Source: Poecilobothrus nobilitatus
Lineage: Eukaryota; Arthropoda; Insecta; Diptera; Dolichopodidae
Length of the DNA: 64,000 nucleotides
Direction: 5' to 3'
Assembly (NCBI GenBank): GCA_947095535.1
Contig: OX352774.1
Coordinates: 210,168,965-210,232,964, forward strand
The notes below the pieces were generated by a model that had not been told where the DNA came from, ran no database searches, and was given only the letters and a program-made list of their open reading frames with translations. Below are positions 61,524 to 64,000 of this stretch, piece by piece. The first letter of the stretch is position 1. Each line of letters opens with the position of its first letter. The translations under genes and the position numbers were made by a program.

Positions 61524-62578
61524 CTACCTTCGCAAATTAAATCCTGCACTATTATCTGGACCTCGAGGCATTCTTACAACATTTTCTTGAGGCATTACTC
61601 GATTATTAAAATTATCTTGTCCCTCGCCTGTTTCAGAAATTACTCCTTGATCATAACAGCTTAACGATCCGGCTACAATGGTTTCACGATTTTGTATAAC
61701 CATTGGTGTTTGCCTTTGTCTTTGTAAACGCTCTGATGAGTGATAGTTTAAAGATGATAATAATAGCTGTTGTTGAACTAAAGTTGTATTTATTTTTGTG
61801 GAATTTAAATTAACTGAATTATTGCCCATAGTATTTATTGGTAGTTGCGATGGTGGTATTTCAGGAGAAATTTTTGTTGTCAATAATTTCTCTAATGCGG
61901 CACTAAAAAAAAACCAAAATATATTGAATCAAATATTTAATATTAATTCAAAAAAAATACTCCAATTCATCTTCTGGATTTTTAGCTGATCCTAAAATTC
62001 TCAGTCTGGCTTCGGCATATTCCTGTTCCCTTTGTTTCAAAGTCTTTATTGGTTGTTTTGGTTTATCATTCAGATTTCTGGAATCACTTGATTGCGTGGG
62101 TCTTCTCAATATTTTAACAGCAGGTTTACTAGCTGAATAATTACCATCATCAGGTCTCATAGCTAGCATAATGGCTGGAATATTACCGTTTTGTAATGGC
62201 ATTATATTATCTTCAAAATTTTTTTCTTCGGCTTTCTTTTTTATTTCGTCTAGCTGATTAGTTAACTACAAAAATAAAAGTAAATTAACTCTTAATTTTA
62301 TACTTAACGCGCATACATAGCTTATTAATACATTAATAACGAAAAAAAAATTAAATCTACCTTTCGAAAATTTAATTTACTGAAAAATAGTTCTACTAAA
62401 CAGTTTCGAAATAATATGTTAAGTGCATGCAAATTTAACATAAGACAATTAATTCGCTTTGATATACGCTTGAGCAAAAAGATCACATATTCCGCAAATT
62501 ACTACTTACATATATACTTACCTTATCATCATCGATTTCTTCCCAACTATCAGCTATGGCATTTTCACCATTGGACAT
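61524..62578 (-). CDS. SZRD1: SUZ RNA-binding domain-containing protein, SZRD1-like
   Basis: Minus-strand exons 62578-62522, 62265-61961 and 61902-61524; phases agree, 246 residues. N-terminus MSNGENAIADSWEEIDDDK resembles the acidic ADSWEE start of vertebrate SZRD1. Residues about 69-112 form the SUZ domain (VKILRRPT ... LKQREQEYAEARLRILGS). The C-terminus, NVVRMPRGPDNSAGFNLRR, is the conserved SUZ-C motif. SUZ domains bind RNA (family knowledge). The protein is about 95 residues longer than human SZRD1, mainly through a Gln/Asn-rich insertion between the two motifs. It faces DNAJC28-like head-to-head. Confidence 0.93.
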
Positions 62579-63302
62579 TTTAAACTTTTTGTCCAAACAA
62601 AAATTTAATCAACTCCTTTCCATTAAAATTTTGTAATAGTCATCAAATGTTATTTAAAAAAAATTCTAAATTTATACGTACTCGAAGTTAATACTTCTTT
62701 TAGTGAAAAAGACTTTGACGAAGAGACCCACTCATCAAAATTCGCAAAACTTGTCACTTTAATTTCGAAATTCATAAAATTTTGTTTATGATGACCTCTG
62801 TGATTGTATTACGAAATATAAATATTAAATATTTCTTAAATTTGCTACATACATACTTCAAATCCAATAATCATGCATACTTCAAATCAATTTTTATAAT
62901 CTGTTTTATAAATAAATTTTTATATCTTCATCTTGCTTACTTGCTTTAATCTAAATTAAAAAAACAATAAAAATAACACTAGATAAATAAAACGTTCCTC
63001 TTAAAAATACTATGAACAAATTAATAATTCAATTTAATAAATTCTTTAATTCGATTTTTTTATTTAAAAGAGTGACATCTTTTGGTATAAAATTGGAATA
63101 ATATTGAAATATTAAAATGAAACAAATCCGAAATGTTTGATTTGTCAAATATTTTTATTAAAATTTTTGTATAAATTAAAATTAAAATTATATTTTGATA
63201 AAAAATATTGAAATAAAAATACTTTATGTCTGTTTAATAATATTTCTAATTGTTAGCTTTTATTTAACCTTCAATCACTTAACTGGGTATATCTATATAA
63301 AA
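62579..63302. promoter_or_regulatory. divergent promoter region, SZRD1-like / DNAJC28-like
   Basis: 724 bp between two opposite start codons. AT-rich. An ORF beginning at 63195 is not supported, because only its ATG at 63303 fits the J-protein model. Confidence 0.5.
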
Positions 63303-64000
63303 ATGTTTTACGTAAAATTGGTAAACACTTATCCAACTATCTTTATATTTAAAAGATATATCTCGAAAATAAAAAGGATTGAACTTTATAAAGTAAATTA
63401 ATTAATTTGATAATTACTAGAACATCTATTTAATCATTTTTATTCCAGAAATGTTTTTTGGTGCTTGGAGTAGATGAAAATTCAGACCAAAATACTGTTC
63501 GTAGAGCATATATTAACTTAGTAAAAAAAGTTCATCCTGATAGTGGTCAACCAGAAGCAAGCCCAGAACGTTTTCATGAAGTAGATGAGGCTTTCAAAAT
63601 TTTGCAAGAGAAATTTGCCAAAAATCGTCGAGGAATTTTTGAAGATGAGGAAGAAAAAGTGTATGATATACGTCACACAGCTCCACAACACCGTCAAGTT
63701 ATAATTTAAATATTTTACTTAAATAATAATGAGAAAATTTGTCTTATTTTTAGTATTTGAGTTATGATGGTATCGGAATAGGAACACCTTCACAACGTCA
63801 AAAACAATTTCAGCAACATAAATTTACTTTAGCTCATGAACGTGTTTATAATCATCGGATCGAAAAAGCTCAAGCCGGTGAAAATGATTTAATTAAAAAA
63901 GATACAGGTGGAACCTATTATAAAGATCATCGTATAAAAACAAAATATGGTTTTGATCGTGTTGTTGAAGATTTAATTCTTGAGGCGATGTCAAAGGGAG
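63303..64000 (+). CDS. DNAJC28: DNAJC28-like J-domain protein (3' partial)
   Basis: Exons 63303-63392, 63449-63697 and 63754->64000, all phase 0. The first exon encodes 30 residues rich in basic and hydrophobic residues with one acidic residue, plausible as a mitochondrial presequence; this start is inferred. The J domain follows: KCFLVLGVDENSD, RRAYINLVKKVHPDSG with the HPD motif at residues 59-61. Exon 3 has YLSYDGIGIGTPSQRQKQFQ and VVEDLILEAMSKG, the opening of the DUF1992 domain that marks the DNAJC28 family. The C-terminus lies beyond the window. J-proteins stimulate Hsp70 ATPase; the specific role of DNAJC28 is poorly defined. Confidence 0.92.

Overview
The window is nuclear DNA from an insect, most likely a dipteran. 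The evidence is an AT content that looks well above 70 percent, many short GT-AG introns, an insect-type second cGMP-dependent kinase (Pkg21D class), a cluster of lysosomal alpha-mannosidase genes of the kind expanded in flies, and abundant small transposable elements. The species was not identified. All gene models were built by hand from reading frame, splice phase and family motifs; exon coordinates are given inside each entry.

Layout. 1-8821 (+): 3' portion of a Pkg21D-type cGMP-dependent protein kinase, seven exons, 5' end outside the window. 12193-17258 (-) and 28432-33601 (-): two near-identical lysosomal alpha-mannosidase genes (GH38) lying in a direct tandem duplication of about 8.1 kb (about 12145-20350 and 28388-36488). 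The spacer between them holds a decayed P-superfamily DNA transposon (22518-26996) with 51-bp inverted repeats and an 8-bp target duplication, followed by a decayed jockey-like LINE fragment. 33602-45109: a gene-free stretch of repeats. 45110-52024 (+): a third, diverged alpha-mannosidase in opposite orientation. 52362-55470 (-): MYSM1-like histone H2A deubiquitinase (SWIRM + JAMM), tail-to-tail with the third mannosidase and head-to-head with the next gene. 56389-58715 (+): Lrch (leucine-rich repeats + calponin homology). 61524-62578 (-): SZRD1-like SUZ-domain protein, head-to-head with 63303->64000 (+): DNAJC28-like mitochondrial J-protein, cut by the window end.

The most interesting biology is in the mannosidase cluster. 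Gene 2 carries two alternative versions of exon 6, the exon with the presumed catalytic acid. They have identical length (134 nt) and phase, so including both would break the frame. Gene 1 has lost one version, keeping only its splice acceptor and a few bases. Gene 1 has also lost the last splice donor used by gene 2, but has a possible in-frame substitute 9 nt upstream. Several mobile elements are present in only one of the two duplicated segments, so they can be dated relative to the duplication. They include a new-looking tRNA-derived SINE family (two copies with clear target duplications) and a 505-bp element with terminal inverted repeats.
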